Source: CALLMM01 sp964429855 (GTDB taxonomy: Bacteria > Armatimonadota > Chthonomonadetes > Chthonomonadales > CAJBBX01). Taken from it: a stretch of 64,000 nucleotides of DNA. The notes beneath the pieces were generated by a model, which made no database searches, had not been told where the DNA came from, and worked only from the letters and a program-made list of their open reading frames with translations. Shown one piece after another: positions 46,718 to 55,107 of this stretch. Position 1 is the stretch's first letter; each line of letters starts with the position of its first letter. The stretch covers positions 1 to 64,000 of the forward strand of contig CAYSDM010000006.1 in the NCBI GenBank assembly GCA_964429855.1, in the 5' to 3' direction. The position numbers were made by a program, and so were the translations under genes.

Positions 46718-47464
46718 TCAGGGCATCTCCCGGCGAATCCGGCGATACCACTCCTCCAGCGACGCCTCCACAAAGTAGAGACGCAGCAGCGCCTCCCCGG
46801 TCTGTCCCGGGGAGAGCGCTCCCAGACTTGAGGCGCTGTGGATGCAGGAGTACTCCATGTTCTGAAACAGAAAGAGCGTCGGAGAGGAGACCGTCGCCGC
46901 CAGCCGCCTGCCGTCCCGGGATCGGATGGCAAGCCAGTTCTCCATCACCACGTCGGGCGTGGCGTCAAAGTTGGCGACGAAGGGGATATCCCTTCCTTTC
47001 GGCGCGCCCACGACACTGTAAAGCTGGATCGTCGGGCGCGGTCCAAAATGGCGGGGCAGTTCGACCAGCCGACGGAACTGCCCCCGCGCGCGAGTCCAGT
47101 GACGCAGGCACTCATAGTCGTTGAGCGCTTTGGAACCGGAGCAGTTGAAGCAGTTGAAGGAGAGGCTCTGCTTCCAGTGGCGCTCGCTGTCGTTGGTCAG
47201 GCGAATACGAACATCCACCGTATCCTCCTCCGTCGTCACCGACAACGAATAGCGCAGTTCCTTCTCGAAGATTCCCTCGCATCTCCACCCGCCGTTATCC
47301 TGCGGCTTCCAGGCAACCTTCAAACCGGGGGGCCAGCAGGCGCGCGCGCTGTCCCCGATGGATTCGGGAACCGTCAGCATAAATGTATCGCCGGGGAAGG
47401 CAGGAACCGCCGAGATGATCGCGCCCATGCTCTCCCCGACGGGCTGAAATCGGATGCGGTTCAT
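46718..47464 (-). CDS. hypothetical protein, beta-sandwich-like
   Basis: A 248-residue protein I do not recognise. It starts NRIRFQPVGESMGAIISAVPAFPGDTF; later phrases such as ELRYSLSVTTEEDTVDVRIRLTNDSERHWKQSLSFNCFNCSG look like alternating beta strands, as in carbohydrate-binding or aldose-epimerase-like sandwiches. LATVSSPTLFLFQNMEYSCIHS contains aromatic residues typical of such domains. No signal peptide. The start follows the TAG of the SUMF1-type gene by one base. It is the last of four genes read from 50524 downward and may act on the same glycan. Confidence 0.6.
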   Translation of the reverse strand: MNRIRFQPVGESMGAIISAVPAFPGDTFMLTVPESIGDSARACWPPGLKVAWKPQDNGGWRCEGIFEKELRYSLSVTTEEDTVDVRIRLTNDSERHWKQSLSFNCFNCSGSKALNDYECLRHWTRARGQFRRLVELPRHFGPRPTIQLYSVVGAPKGRDIPFVANFDATPDVVMENWLAIRSRDGRRLAATVSSPTLFLFQNMEYSCIHSASSLGALSPGQTGEALLRLYFVEASLEEWYRRIRREMP

Positions 47465-47465
47465 G

Positions 47466-48242
47466 CTACTTCTCCTCGCGTACACAGCGAAAGCCATAGA
47501 AGGGGGCGACGTTGGTCGCCCAGCCGCTCATATTGCGGGCGGCGGGACGCAGATTGATCGGACTGACGGTTTTCCAGCAGCCGCCTTTGAGATAGGCAGA
47601 GGGCGGCCCCGGTCTGTCCGCGCACCACTCCGCGACGTTTCCCGCCATATCCATCACTCCGTAGGGACTGGCTCCGGCAGGATGGGCGTTGACCGGCGCC
47701 GTTCCGGGACCGTCGCCAATGTCCTCGCGATTCCACCGGCAGGCGTCCGGCTTGAACGTGTCGCCCCAGGGATAGAGCAGTCCCTTTTCACCGCGCGCCG
47801 CCTTCTCCCACTCCGCCTGTGTCGGCAGACGCTTTCCTGCCCATCGCGCATACGCCTCGCCATCCGGCTGATGGACGAAAGTCACCGGATGATCCAGCAG
47901 ATTCGCCGGAGGCTCCGGACCGTTCCAGTGCGGGCGCGGCGCGTATCCGGTCGCCTTGCAGAAGGCGGCAAACTGCCGGTTGGTCACCGGATAGCGGTCA
48001 ATGTAGTAGGCGGGAAGCTCTATTTCGCGCTCAGGATACTCGCCGCTCAGCCAGGAGACCTCAAAACCGTACCTCTTCGCCAACCGCTCCGCCTCCGCGC
48101 GCGGCGTCCCCATGCGAAACTTCCCCGCCGGGATTCGAATCATCTCCGCAAGATCATCCATTGTAGACGCCTCCAACGCCGCCATGCCCGCCAGCAGGCC
48201 CGCGCCTGCCGATACGATCAGTTCTCGACGAGAAATGCTCAT
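47466..48242 (-). CDS. SUMF1-fold protein lacking formylglycine-generating cysteines
   Basis: A 258-residue exported protein (twin-arginine-type leader SRRELIVSAGAGLLAG). The SUMF1/FGE fold is clear: MIRIPAGKFRMGT, YYIDRYPVTNRQFAAFCKATGY, RLPTQAEWEKAARG, MDMAGNVAEWC, then the final LKGGCWKTVSPIN, AAR and YGFRCV. True formylglycine-generating enzymes carry two active cysteines a few residues after the last GGS; here that stretch reads GGCWKTVSPIN, with no cysteine at either catalytic position. So sulfatase activation is unlikely; many fold relatives are ligand-binding or of other function. It overlaps the upstream DUF4038/5060 gene by four bases. Confidence 0.85.
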   Translation of the reverse strand: MSISRRELIVSAGAGLLAGMAALEASTMDDLAEMIRIPAGKFRMGTPRAEAERLAKRYGFEVSWLSGEYPEREIELPAYYIDRYPVTNRQFAAFCKATGYAPRPHWNGPEPPANLLDHPVTFVHQPDGEAYARWAGKRLPTQAEWEKAARGEKGLLYPWGDTFKPDACRWNREDIGDGPGTAPVNAHPAGASPYGVMDMAGNVAEWCADRPGPPSAYLKGGCWKTVSPINLRPAARNMSGWATNVAPFYGFRCVREEK

Positions 48243-49858
48243 GATTCAGACTCCCGGACCGCCTCCAGGATAGCTACCCAGTCGTGACCGTATTCGGGAT
48301 CAACCAGCGTCAGTTCTCCGCTCGCATCGGTCTCCTGATCCGGCAGGCTGTCCAGCATCCCGGAGGCGGGATCGAAGAGGATCGTCCGATAGGCGGATTC
48401 CGCCGCCAGTCCGCGCACCCGGATGGAACGTCCCTCCGGCACATAGACGATCCGCACATCCGCGCCGAAATCCGCCGCGTAGGGAGCCCAGTACTCCGAA
48501 TCACTGCCCCCGCTCTCCCAGACCGCGCCCTCTCTCTGCGGCTCCATCGCGTGCCAGGCATACTCCTCCAGCAGACGCTTCGCCGCGCCAAGCTGCCCGG
48601 AACCGGGCAGGCGCATCGAATCTTCCCAGGGAATAACCCCGTAGTTTCCGCCATGCGGAGAGGCTCCATGCGGCGTATCCCGGCGGTTACATTGCCAGAT
48701 TCCGTTGGCGCCATAGGTATGTCCCGCCGCGCCGGAGAGCATACTCGTCCAGAACATCAACCGCGCGATCTCCGCCGGGATTCGATCCATCAGCGCCTCA
48801 TAACTGACCTCGCTGTTGAGCACCGGCATGCGCGGCTCCGCCGCCCGCGACAGCCGCATCGTCTCCACCGTTGGAGCCAGAGTCTCCCGCTGACCGTGTC
48901 CGGTCTGCAGCATATCGAAATCGAGCAGCGACTCGTCGTCGGTGGCTCCGCGCGCAGTCAGTCGTCCCAGTCCGGTCGGATGAATGCTGATCGGACGATG
49001 CCAGGGATCGTTGGCGCGTACATAGCGCATCACCTCCGTCCAGCCGCGCACCTGCTCCCGATCATCGAAGGGGAAGCCCTCGGTCAGATAGTAGGGCAGG
49101 TTCGCCTCGCCAGCGATGCACCAGACTACGGGCCACGCGCCATAACGGGCGATCAGGTACTTCCAGTGCTGTTTAGCCTTCTCCACGCCGATCCAGGGAA
49201 GGAAGTAGCCCCACATTCCCACAATACAGGGGACGATCCCGGACTCGATCAGATGGAACAGGCGGCGGTCCGCCAGGTCGAAATACTCAGGGCGAATACG
49301 CGCATAGTCCTCTTCCCAGGGAAAACCTGCCTCATTGGCTCCGCGGGGATCGAAGGGAGGCATATCGGGATAGAGACCCGCCACGATCTGGACGACGGTG
49401 AATCCCTTCGCCACGCGGTCATCGGTTAACTGCGCGAACTCATCGGGCCAACGCAGGCGGTGACAGAGTCCCATCCACCAGGTGTCGCCCAGCCAGAAGA
49501 ACGGCGTGCCATCCCCATAGACAAAATGGCGACGGTTTTCCGATATCTGTATTGGACCCCGCGCAAACAGCGGATTGCCACCTTCGTAGGGCGTAATCGT
49601 GATCTCTCCCTGTGCGCCATGCAGACCTGAATCTGTCGGCGCGCTGCATTCGCTGCGATAGGTGTGCGTACCCGCCACCGGCGACGCATAACGCGCTTTC
49701 CAGACCCCTCCCCCTGCCCAGAAAGCCGGGACTCGCCGCGCCGCGCCCTTCGGGTCGGTAAACCGCACGTAGACTTCGACATCATAAAAGGGATCCTGGT
49801 ACGGCTCTGCCGCCGTCAGGGCGATCTCTACCGGTACGCAGGTCTTCGTCTCTGCCAT
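48239..49858 (-). CDS. DUF5060/DUF4038 glycosidase-like protein
   Basis: A 539-residue paralogue of the protein at 38388-39689 with an extra N-terminal beta domain. Residues about 1-95 form the DUF5060-like sandwich (YDVEVYVRFTDPKG, GVWKARYASPVAGTHTYRSEC), followed by the DUF4038 barrel (HFVYGDGTPFFWLGDTWWMGL, RVAKGFTVVQIVAGLYP, WPVVWCIAGEAN, MPVLNSEVSYE) and the C-terminal beta module (GHDWVAIL). Glu in IAGEAN and in NSEVSYE are candidate catalytic carboxylates. GTGGAGGAG precedes the ATG at 49858. No signal peptide. Its gene lies between a hypothetical and the SUMF1-fold gene in one operon. Confidence 0.85.
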   Translation of the reverse strand: MAETKTCVPVEIALTAAEPYQDPFYDVEVYVRFTDPKGAARRVPAFWAGGGVWKARYASPVAGTHTYRSECSAPTDSGLHGAQGEITITPYEGGNPLFARGPIQISENRRHFVYGDGTPFFWLGDTWWMGLCHRLRWPDEFAQLTDDRVAKGFTVVQIVAGLYPDMPPFDPRGANEAGFPWEEDYARIRPEYFDLADRRLFHLIESGIVPCIVGMWGYFLPWIGVEKAKQHWKYLIARYGAWPVVWCIAGEANLPYYLTEGFPFDDREQVRGWTEVMRYVRANDPWHRPISIHPTGLGRLTARGATDDESLLDFDMLQTGHGQRETLAPTVETMRLSRAAEPRMPVLNSEVSYEALMDRIPAEIARLMFWTSMLSGAAGHTYGANGIWQCNRRDTPHGASPHGGNYGVIPWEDSMRLPGSGQLGAAKRLLEEYAWHAMEPQREGAVWESGGSDSEYWAPYAADFGADVRIVYVPEGRSIRVRGLAAESAYRTILFDPASGMLDSLPDQETDASGELTLVDPEYGHDWVAILEAVRESES

Positions 49859-49918
49859 TCTCTCCTCCACAGGTATCCTCTTTGACGCTCAACGGGGCGT
49901 TCCTCCCCGCAGAGCGAT

Positions 49919-50524
49919 CTACAGAGCGTTCAAAAAGACCGGGTAGGCGCAGGAGCGCGTGGTATCGAGCAGAAGAGGAGGCGGGGACTGCGCGAACAGA
50001 CCGACCGCCGTCAGCCGCAAGTTCTCCCACACCCGCGCCGGATCGCCGAACGCTTCGAATGCCAGGCTCCACCAGAGAGCTCCGCTGGAGCTTATCTCGG
50101 TCAGTTCGAAGTTGCAGCCCTCCTGCGGGCGTTCGGTGGCGGCGACCTCCTCCACCGCGCCCTTATCCAGCGAAAACTTCCGCAGCAGGCGCCTCTTGCC
50201 GATTTCGACCCATCCCCGACTATCCGCCAGAAGCGCTTGCACCCAGGCTTCCACCGGCGGCTGGCTGTACGACCACTTTACCCAGCAGTCTGCCCGTCCC
50301 GTGACCGAATCGGCATAGCGCACCGACTCGGTCGCCCCTCGCAGCGCCTTGATCTCGAAGTTGCCCTGTCGAATCTTCACGCCGACCGTCTCGCAGCCTT
50401 CAAACCGCAGGTAGCGGTCTGTGCGGATCTCCGGCGCAAGCGTCTGCCCGCCGCAGAACCACGCCTGAACCTCCGTCGGGATCGCTCCCGCGTCAAACCA
50501 GCGAACCTCTGCGCTGTGCAGCAT
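49919..50524 (-). CDS. hypothetical protein, operon leader of the DUF4038/SUMF1 group
   Basis: A 201-residue protein without recognisable family. It has mixed alpha/beta composition: HSAEVRWFDAGAIPTEVQAWFCGG, RTDRYLRFEGCETVGVKIRQGNFEIKALRG, and CWVKWSYSQPPVEAW. The repeated FDAG and WFxGG-type pattern resembles small beta-barrel proteins of the CYTH or thiamine-triphosphatase kind (E-K-R rich core: VGVKIRQG, FEIKAL), a weak similarity that I flag only as a possibility. GGGAGGAGAGG before the ATG at 50524 decides the start; the frame runs on upstream without a site. It starts the four-gene minus operon. Confidence 0.65.
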   Translation of the reverse strand: MLHSAEVRWFDAGAIPTEVQAWFCGGQTLAPEIRTDRYLRFEGCETVGVKIRQGNFEIKALRGATESVRYADSVTGRADCWVKWSYSQPPVEAWVQALLADSRGWVEIGKRRLLRKFSLDKGAVEEVAATERPQEGCNFELTEISSSGALWWSLAFEAFGDPARVWENLRLTAVGLFAQSPPPLLLDTTRSCAYPVFLNAL

Positions 50525-50702
50525 CCTCTCCTCCCTGTCCATTTGTAGATTCGCCGCCATTCTGCCGATCTGGAGGAAAGTCCTGCTTTTGTCAGAAAAC
50601 CTTCCGCGAAACGCGCCCTTCGGGTATGATGAGTTTGTAATTCGCGCCGGATACGCCGTCATGGGCTTTCTATTCGGGCGCGCTGGGAAAGATGAGAGTT
50701 AT

Positions 50703-51146
50703 ATGAAACCCGCGACCAGATGGGCGCTTCTGTGGATTGGTCATGTGAACGTCGTTCTCGGCTTAATCGGGATATTTCTGCCCCTGATGCCGACGACGCC
50801 GTTTCTCTTGCTGGCGACCGCCTGCTATGTGCGTAGTTCCGAGCGGCACTATCGCTGGATTCTTGCCAGTCCGCTTTTTGGTCCCATCATTCGCGACTAC
50901 CAGCAGAAGCGCGGGATCACCCTCAAGAATAAGATCGTTGCGCTGTCGCTTCTATGGGCATCGCTTCTGTTCTCCATCTGGCGGACAGACCGGCAATGGG
51001 TGGAGTGGTTTATTGTCTGCGTCGGGATCGCTGCCAGCGGCATGATTCTGCGGATTCGCACCATTCGATCCGAGAAGAGCGCGTCCGCCGCTGAGACGCC
51101 TGCGAGTGTCCCGATAGCGGCGGGCGAAACCTCCGGCTCGGAGTGA
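50703..51146 (+). CDS. DUF454 (YbaN-like) inner-membrane protein
   Basis: A 147-residue membrane protein of the DUF454 family. The signature reads WIGHVNVVLGLIGIFLPLMPTTPFLLLATACYVRSSERHYRWILASPLFGPIIRDYQQKRGI, beginning near residue 9, and a second hydrophobic pair follows. Function is unknown for the family; Escherichia coli YbaN is an example. The ATG at 50703 matches the family N-terminus; a TTG-initiated longer reading from 50589 adds 38 residues without homology. The tail of about 25 residues (Ser, Ala, Glu rich) is disordered. The ribokinase gene follows 13 bases downstream. Confidence 0.85.
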   Translation: MKPATRWALLWIGHVNVVLGLIGIFLPLMPTTPFLLLATACYVRSSERHYRWILASPLFGPIIRDYQQKRGITLKNKIVALSLLWASLLFSIWRTDRQWVEWFIVCVGIAASGMILRIRTIRSEKSASAAETPASVPIAAGETSGSE

Positions 51147-51159
51147 AAGAGAGACCCTC

Positions 51160-52086
51160 ATGCAGCATCGCGCGAAGGTGGTTGTCGTCGGCAGCAGCAA
51201 TACCGATATGGTGGTAAAAACGCAGCGCATTCCGTCCCCCGGCGAGACGGTGCTGGGCGGCGACTTTCTGATGACGGCGGGCGGCAAGGGCGCGAATCAG
51301 GCGGTAGCGGCGGCGCGCCTCGGAGCGGAGGTTACCTTCGTGGCGCGGGTCGGCGCGGATATCTTCGGCGAGCGCGCGGTGGCGAATATCGCGGCGGCGG
51401 GAGTCCGCACGGAGCAGATTGCGCGAGATGAGAACAACCCGTCCGGCGTCGCGCTGATCTGCGTGGACGAGGTCGGGCAGAACTCCATCGTGGTGGCTCC
51501 CGGCGCAAACGGTCACCTGACCCCGGAAGATGTGCAGGCGGCGCGCCCGGCGTTTGCGGCGGCGAACGTTGTCGTTATTCAGTTTGAGGTTCCGCTGCGA
51601 ACGGTCGCCGCCGCCATCCGTCTGGCAAACGAGCTTGGTAAAATGGTGGTGGTGAATCCCGCGCCCGCGCTGCCCCTGCCGGAAGGCTTTCTCAACGGCG
51701 TAGACGTACTGACTCCTAATGAGGGCGAGGCGGCGATGCTTCTGGGGCATACGCTTAGCGAGGGGTTTGACGGCGAAAAAGCGGCGCGCGCGCTGCTGGA
51801 GAGAGGGGTAGGCGCGGCGGTGGTCACGCTGGGACCGCTTGGCGTAGCGGCGGCGACACGCGATCGCGACTTCTATGCCCCGCCGCATACTGTGAAGGTG
51901 CTGGACACCACTGCCGCCGGGGACTGCTTCACGGGCGCGCTTGCCTGCGCTCTGGGTGAGGGGATGGAACTCGGTCCCGCCATCCACTTCGCCAATGCCG
52001 CCGCGGCGCTCTCGATTACCCGTATGGGCGCGCAGACCTCCATGCCTGCCCGACTTGAGGTGGAGACCTTCCTCGCCGAAAGGTAG
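51160..52086 (+). CDS. rbsK: ribokinase
   Basis: A 308-residue PfkB-family sugar kinase. Signatures are the N-terminal GSSNTDMVVKTQRIPSPGET, the substrate GGKGANQAVAAARLGA (residues 41-56), NPAPA, TPNEGEAAMLLG and the C-terminal DTTAAGDCFTGA with catalytic base Asp255. Together these match ribokinase closely; it phosphorylates D-ribose at O5 with ATP. The gene may serve ribose salvage or uptake through the ribose-type transporter at 26950-28919, which lies elsewhere in the window. GAGAGACC lies before the ATG. It is followed by a strong shared hairpin terminator. Confidence 0.93.
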   Translation: MQHRAKVVVVGSSNTDMVVKTQRIPSPGETVLGGDFLMTAGGKGANQAVAAARLGAEVTFVARVGADIFGERAVANIAAAGVRTEQIARDENNPSGVALICVDEVGQNSIVVAPGANGHLTPEDVQAARPAFAAANVVVIQFEVPLRTVAAAIRLANELGKMVVVNPAPALPLPEGFLNGVDVLTPNEGEAAMLLGHTLSEGFDGEKAARALLERGVGAAVVTLGPLGVAAATRDRDFYAPPHTVKVLDTTAAGDCFTGALACALGEGMELGPAIHFANAAAALSITRMGAQTSMPARLEVETFLAER

Positions 52087-52093
52087 AACCCCC

Positions 52094-52151
52094 AAAACGC
52101 GCCGGTTCCTCACAGAGTCCCGCAAAGGATCAAGAGGAACCGGCGCGTTTT
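52094..52151. terminator. bidirectional terminator with 18-bp perfect stem
   Basis: Arms 52094-52111 and 52134-52151 pair perfectly over 18 bases, AAAACGCGCC to GGCGCGTTTT at the base, with a 22-base loop. A/T tracts on both sides make it a two-way terminator for the convergent ribokinase and DUF1080 genes. Its right arm overlaps the stop codon of the DUF1080 gene (52152-52150). Confidence 0.9.
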
Positions 52152-52875
52152 AATTTTGAACCCTCTTCGACAGGTTCAGAGGTTTCAGCCAGATGTTGCG
52201 ATAGCGAACCGCGTTGCCGTGATCCTGCAGCAGAATGGGACCGGTCTTCACCGCCGGTCCGGGCAGTCCGGCAGCGGTGGGACACTGTTGAATCTCCACA
52301 TCGTCGTGAATCTTGATGCCGTTGTGCAGCACGGTAATGCGCGGCTTTTCCGTCACGTTGCCCGCTGCGTCAAAGCGCGGGGCGCGGAAGGTGATATCGT
52401 AAGTCTGCCACTCTTTCGGGGGAAGGGTGGCATTGACACGGGGCGGAGCCTGCCCGTAGAGCGCGCCGCAGTCGCCGGTTTCGGGCGTCAAACCGTAGGA
52501 ATCGAGCACCTGAATCTCATAGCGCCCATGCATATAGACGCCGCTGTTGCCGCGTGCCTGTCCCTGCGCCTCCGGCATCAGAGGAACCATGAACTCCACA
52601 TGCAGTTGGAAGTCGCCGAACTCTTGCTTCGTCTGAATGTCGCCGGTTCCCGGTTTCACCTCCATCGCGCCTTCGACCAATGTCCACTCAAACGGCTTGC
52701 CGCTTCCCCGATGCACCCACTGTGAGCCATCTTTGCCGTCGAACAGCACCATCGCGCCTTTTGGCGGCTTCACAGGCCTGGTGATTCGCTTCGGCGTCTG
52801 TTGCGCCGCCGCCAGCGACCCGATCACCGCGCCAACCAGCGCAAGACTGACTATTTTCATCCAACGGAACTGCAT
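52150..52875 (-). CDS. secreted DUF1080 (3-keto-disaccharide hydrolase-like) protein
   Basis: A 241-residue exported protein with a signal peptide (VSLALVGAVIGSLAAAQQ). The DUF1080 concanavalin-like fold shows FDGKDGSQWVHRGSGKPFEWTLVEGAMEVKPG, FGDFQLHVEFMVPLMP, GNSGVYMHGRYEIQVLDSYG and ILLQDHGNAVRYRNIWLKPL. Some family members hydrolyse 3-ketoglycosides, working with Gfo/Idh/MocA dehydrogenases; others are only glycan binding. The window does contain such a dehydrogenase, at 23629-24762, but not in the same operon. AAGGAGGATTC precedes the ATG. Monocistronic. Confidence 0.92.
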   Translation of the reverse strand: MQFRWMKIVSLALVGAVIGSLAAAQQTPKRITRPVKPPKGAMVLFDGKDGSQWVHRGSGKPFEWTLVEGAMEVKPGTGDIQTKQEFGDFQLHVEFMVPLMPEAQGQARGNSGVYMHGRYEIQVLDSYGLTPETGDCGALYGQAPPRVNATLPPKEWQTYDITFRAPRFDAAGNVTEKPRITVLHNGIKIHDDVEIQQCPTAAGLPGPAVKTGPILLQDHGNAVRYRNIWLKPLNLSKRVQN

Positions 52876-53283
52876 CTGTAGAATCCTCCTTGTATGCCAG
52901 CCCTTTTATTGTACGATCCGAAGCCGCGCCCCGTCAAGAATAACCGGACTCGTTGGACTGCCCTGATTTGTGACGACTTTTCACCAGGTTTACTGAAGAA
53001 TTCATGGGCCTTTGCCGAATATCCGTAAAGTTTTTGAAAAAAGGAGTCGAAACTGAGGGGTAATATGGTTTCCGGTTGTGCGTCTAATAGACGAGAATCA
53101 GATCAAAGCCGTGGACAGACTGCAGGACAAGAGGGATCGCAGGAAGGGAAAAACGCCGGTACTTTGAGAGGAAAAATAGAGGCGGATTACGAAACCTTGC
53201 GCATCATCCGAACGTAAACGTATAGAGTAGTGTCGAAGAACAGTCTCTTTTGCCTCAGCCAGTACCAAGGAGCGGTCAGAAAG
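52876..53283. other. 408-bp intergenic region before the YtxH gene
   Basis: No gene is supported. It holds the divergent promoter regions of the DUF1080 gene and the YtxH gene. A small inverted repeat CGTCT-AAT-AGACG is at 53081-53093. The stretch 53020-53045 is A/T rich. An open frame at 53098-53304 on the minus strand has no family features. I see no clear promoter pair. Confidence 0.4.
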
Positions 53284-53595
53284 ATGTCTGAAAAACAGGA
53301 TCAAGCCGGCTCGATCGGCAACTCGTTGCTGATCTTTCTGCTGGGCGTCGCGGTGGGAGCGACCGTAGCCATACTCTATGCCCCCGCTGCCGGAACAGAT
53401 ACCCGTGCTCAGATCGCAGAGAAGGCAACCACTCTCAAGGATAAGGCGAGCGAGCTATCGCATCAGGTGGCGGACAGAGCCGCCGAAATCCGGGAGAAAG
53501 TCGTTGCCAGAGTCCGTCCGGGAGAGAATGCCCCGGCTGAGTCGCTTGATGCGACCGCCAGCGAGGCAACGCCGAACGGAGCCGATACGACTTAA
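53284..53595 (+). CDS. YtxH-domain protein
   Basis: A 103-residue protein with one N-terminal transmembrane helix (SLLIFLLGVAVGATVAILYAPAAG at about residues 13-36), followed by the YtxH phrase TDTRAQIAEKATTLKDKASELS and an amphipathic helix, then a charged tail. YtxH proteins are small membrane-anchored stress-related factors; several are general stress proteins in Bacillus, with unknown mechanism. The ATG at 53284 is chosen because AAGGAGCGG lies upstream; a longer reading to 53230 lacks one. It is followed by a strong terminator and so is monocistronic. Confidence 0.82.
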   Translation: MSEKQDQAGSIGNSLLIFLLGVAVGATVAILYAPAAGTDTRAQIAEKATTLKDKASELSHQVADRAAEIREKVVARVRPGENAPAESLDATASEATPNGADTT

Positions 53596-53660
53596 AAACG
53601 CAAAGGCGAACGTCAGACCGCAGACAGAGAGCTATCTCTGTCAAGAACCTCTCTTGAAGA

Positions 53661-53691
53661 CGGGACGACGCCTGAGCGTCGTCCCGTTTTT
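53661..53691 (+). terminator. Rho-independent terminator after the YtxH gene
   Basis: An 11-bp stem (53661-53671 with 53676-53686), tetraloop CTGA, then TTTTT at 53687-53691 and further TTCTT. It is 65 bases beyond the YtxH stop. The 293 bases between the two genes (53596-53888) hold this terminator and the upstream region of the sigma factor gene. Confidence 0.93.
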
Positions 53692-53888
53692 CTTCTTCGG
53701 CTTCTTTCCCGCGACACGATTATCTTCGCGCTCCGGTCCTCGGAGCGCGCGACCCGACGCTTTTATACGATTCTGCTAACTTTTACAGACCCGAATCTCA
53801 AAGAGGATTGCCCTGTGCCGATAGAACAGGTCTTTCGCAGCGCCGTGAGCATCGGGTTGTCTGGGGCAGGTTGGGACGGTGAGAGAAA

Positions 53889-54986
53889 GTGAACATCATG
53901 CCAACACGAAATGAGATTGTCCGAATGTGCTGCCGACTGCGCGCGCGTGGCCTGTCGCCGACGACCGATCTGGCGCTGGAGGTGCATCACTGCCTGAATG
54001 CCGACTGCCCGGAACTGGATGTGGAGCGTCTCAACGATATTCTGCTGGAGCTGGATCCGGACACAGGACGGGAAGCGGGAACGGTGGAGACTTCAGAGAC
54101 CTCTTCGGAGGATAAAGCCTGGGATGAGGAGGGGGATATGCTGGCAATGATGAACGATCCTCACGATATTCCCGATCCCTGGGTGATCTCTACGGGAAAG
54201 ACGCCGTTGCTGACGCCGAATCAGGAGATCCGGCTGGCGCGTCGGGTCGAGCAGGGCGATGCGCGGGCGCGAGAGGAACTGGTCAACGCGAACGTGCGTC
54301 TGGTGGCGTCGGTGGCACGCCGGTTCCTGGGACGCGGCTTGCCGCTGGAAGACCTGATGCAGGAAGGCATGATCGGACTGATCCGCGCGGTGGAGAAGTA
54401 CAACTACCGCAAGGGCTACCGTTTCAGCACCTACGCGACCCACTGGATTCGACAGGCGATCTCTCGCGCGCTGGCGAATCAGGCGCGTTCGATCCGGCTC
54501 CCGGCGCATGTGGTGGACGCGATCAGCCGGATTGCGCGGATTCGCGCGGAACTGTACCAGAGCCTGAACCGTCCGCCGACTCGCCAGGAACTGGCGGAGG
54601 CGGTCGGGATGACGGAGAAACGGCTGATTCAGATTCTGCGCAGCGCGGCGCAGCCGCTCTCGCTGCAGTCGCCGGTGGGCGAGGAGGGCGAGTCGCAACT
54701 GGGGGACTTCCTGCGTGCTGGAGAAGAGAGTTCGCCGTCCGACCATGTCTTCCGCTACCTGGTCCGGGAGGAACTGGAGCGGGCGCTGAACACTCTGACT
54801 CCGCGGGAGAAGGATGTTCTCATCCTGCGATATGGTCTGAATGAGGAAGATCCGCATACGCTGGAGGAGACGGGACGACGCCTGCGAATCACCCGCGAGC
54901 GGGTGCGACAGATCGAAGCGAAGGCGCTGATGAAGCTGCGCCACTCGCAGACGGCGGGACGACTCAAGGAAGCCGTCTCCGAATAA
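53889..54986 (+). CDS. RNA polymerase sigma-70 family factor, group 2-like
   Basis: A 365-residue sigma factor. Region 1.2 is at about residues 104-135, region 2 at 136-205 (VRLVASVARRFLGRGLPLEDLMQEGMIGLIRAVEKY, RFSTYATHWIRQAISRALANQ), region 3 at 206-280 and region 4 at 290-352 (LTPREKDVLILRYGL, LRITRERVRQIEAKAL). The N-terminal 60 residues are helical and might replace region 1.1. At 365 residues it lacks the long non-conserved region of typical RpoD, so it is probably an alternative or stress/stationary-type sigma rather than the housekeeping one. Start is GTG 53889, or ATG 53898. A terminator follows. Confidence 0.92.
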   Translation: MNIMPTRNEIVRMCCRLRARGLSPTTDLALEVHHCLNADCPELDVERLNDILLELDPDTGREAGTVETSETSSEDKAWDEEGDMLAMMNDPHDIPDPWVISTGKTPLLTPNQEIRLARRVEQGDARAREELVNANVRLVASVARRFLGRGLPLEDLMQEGMIGLIRAVEKYNYRKGYRFSTYATHWIRQAISRALANQARSIRLPAHVVDAISRIARIRAELYQSLNRPPTRQELAEAVGMTEKRLIQILRSAAQPLSLQSPVGEEGESQLGDFLRAGEESSPSDHVFRYLVREELERALNTLTPREKDVLILRYGLNEEDPHTLEETGRRLRITRERVRQIEAKALMKLRHSQTAGRLKEAVSE

Positions 54987-55006
54987 GGGAGTTCTGACAC
55001 GAAACG

Positions 55007-55040
55007 GGGGAACGCGGTTTTCTGCGTTCCCCTCTTTTTT
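55007..55040 (+). terminator. Rho-independent terminator after the sigma factor gene
   Basis: A 9-bp GGGGAACGC / GCGTTCCCC stem (55007-55015 with 55024-55032) with an 8-base loop and a TCTTTTTT tail at 55033-55040, 20 bases past the sigma factor stop. Confidence 0.92.
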
Positions 55041-55107
55041 CGGCAGGAGTATCGTGGAGATTACGCCAACTGGATAGACACTATTTTCAGGAAGCAGGAC
55101 TCCGCCC

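Noticed and set aside
46718..50524. Active formylglycine-generating enzyme for the sulfatase
   Set aside because: The SUMF1-fold protein lacks both catalytic cysteines in the GGCWKTVSPIN stretch.
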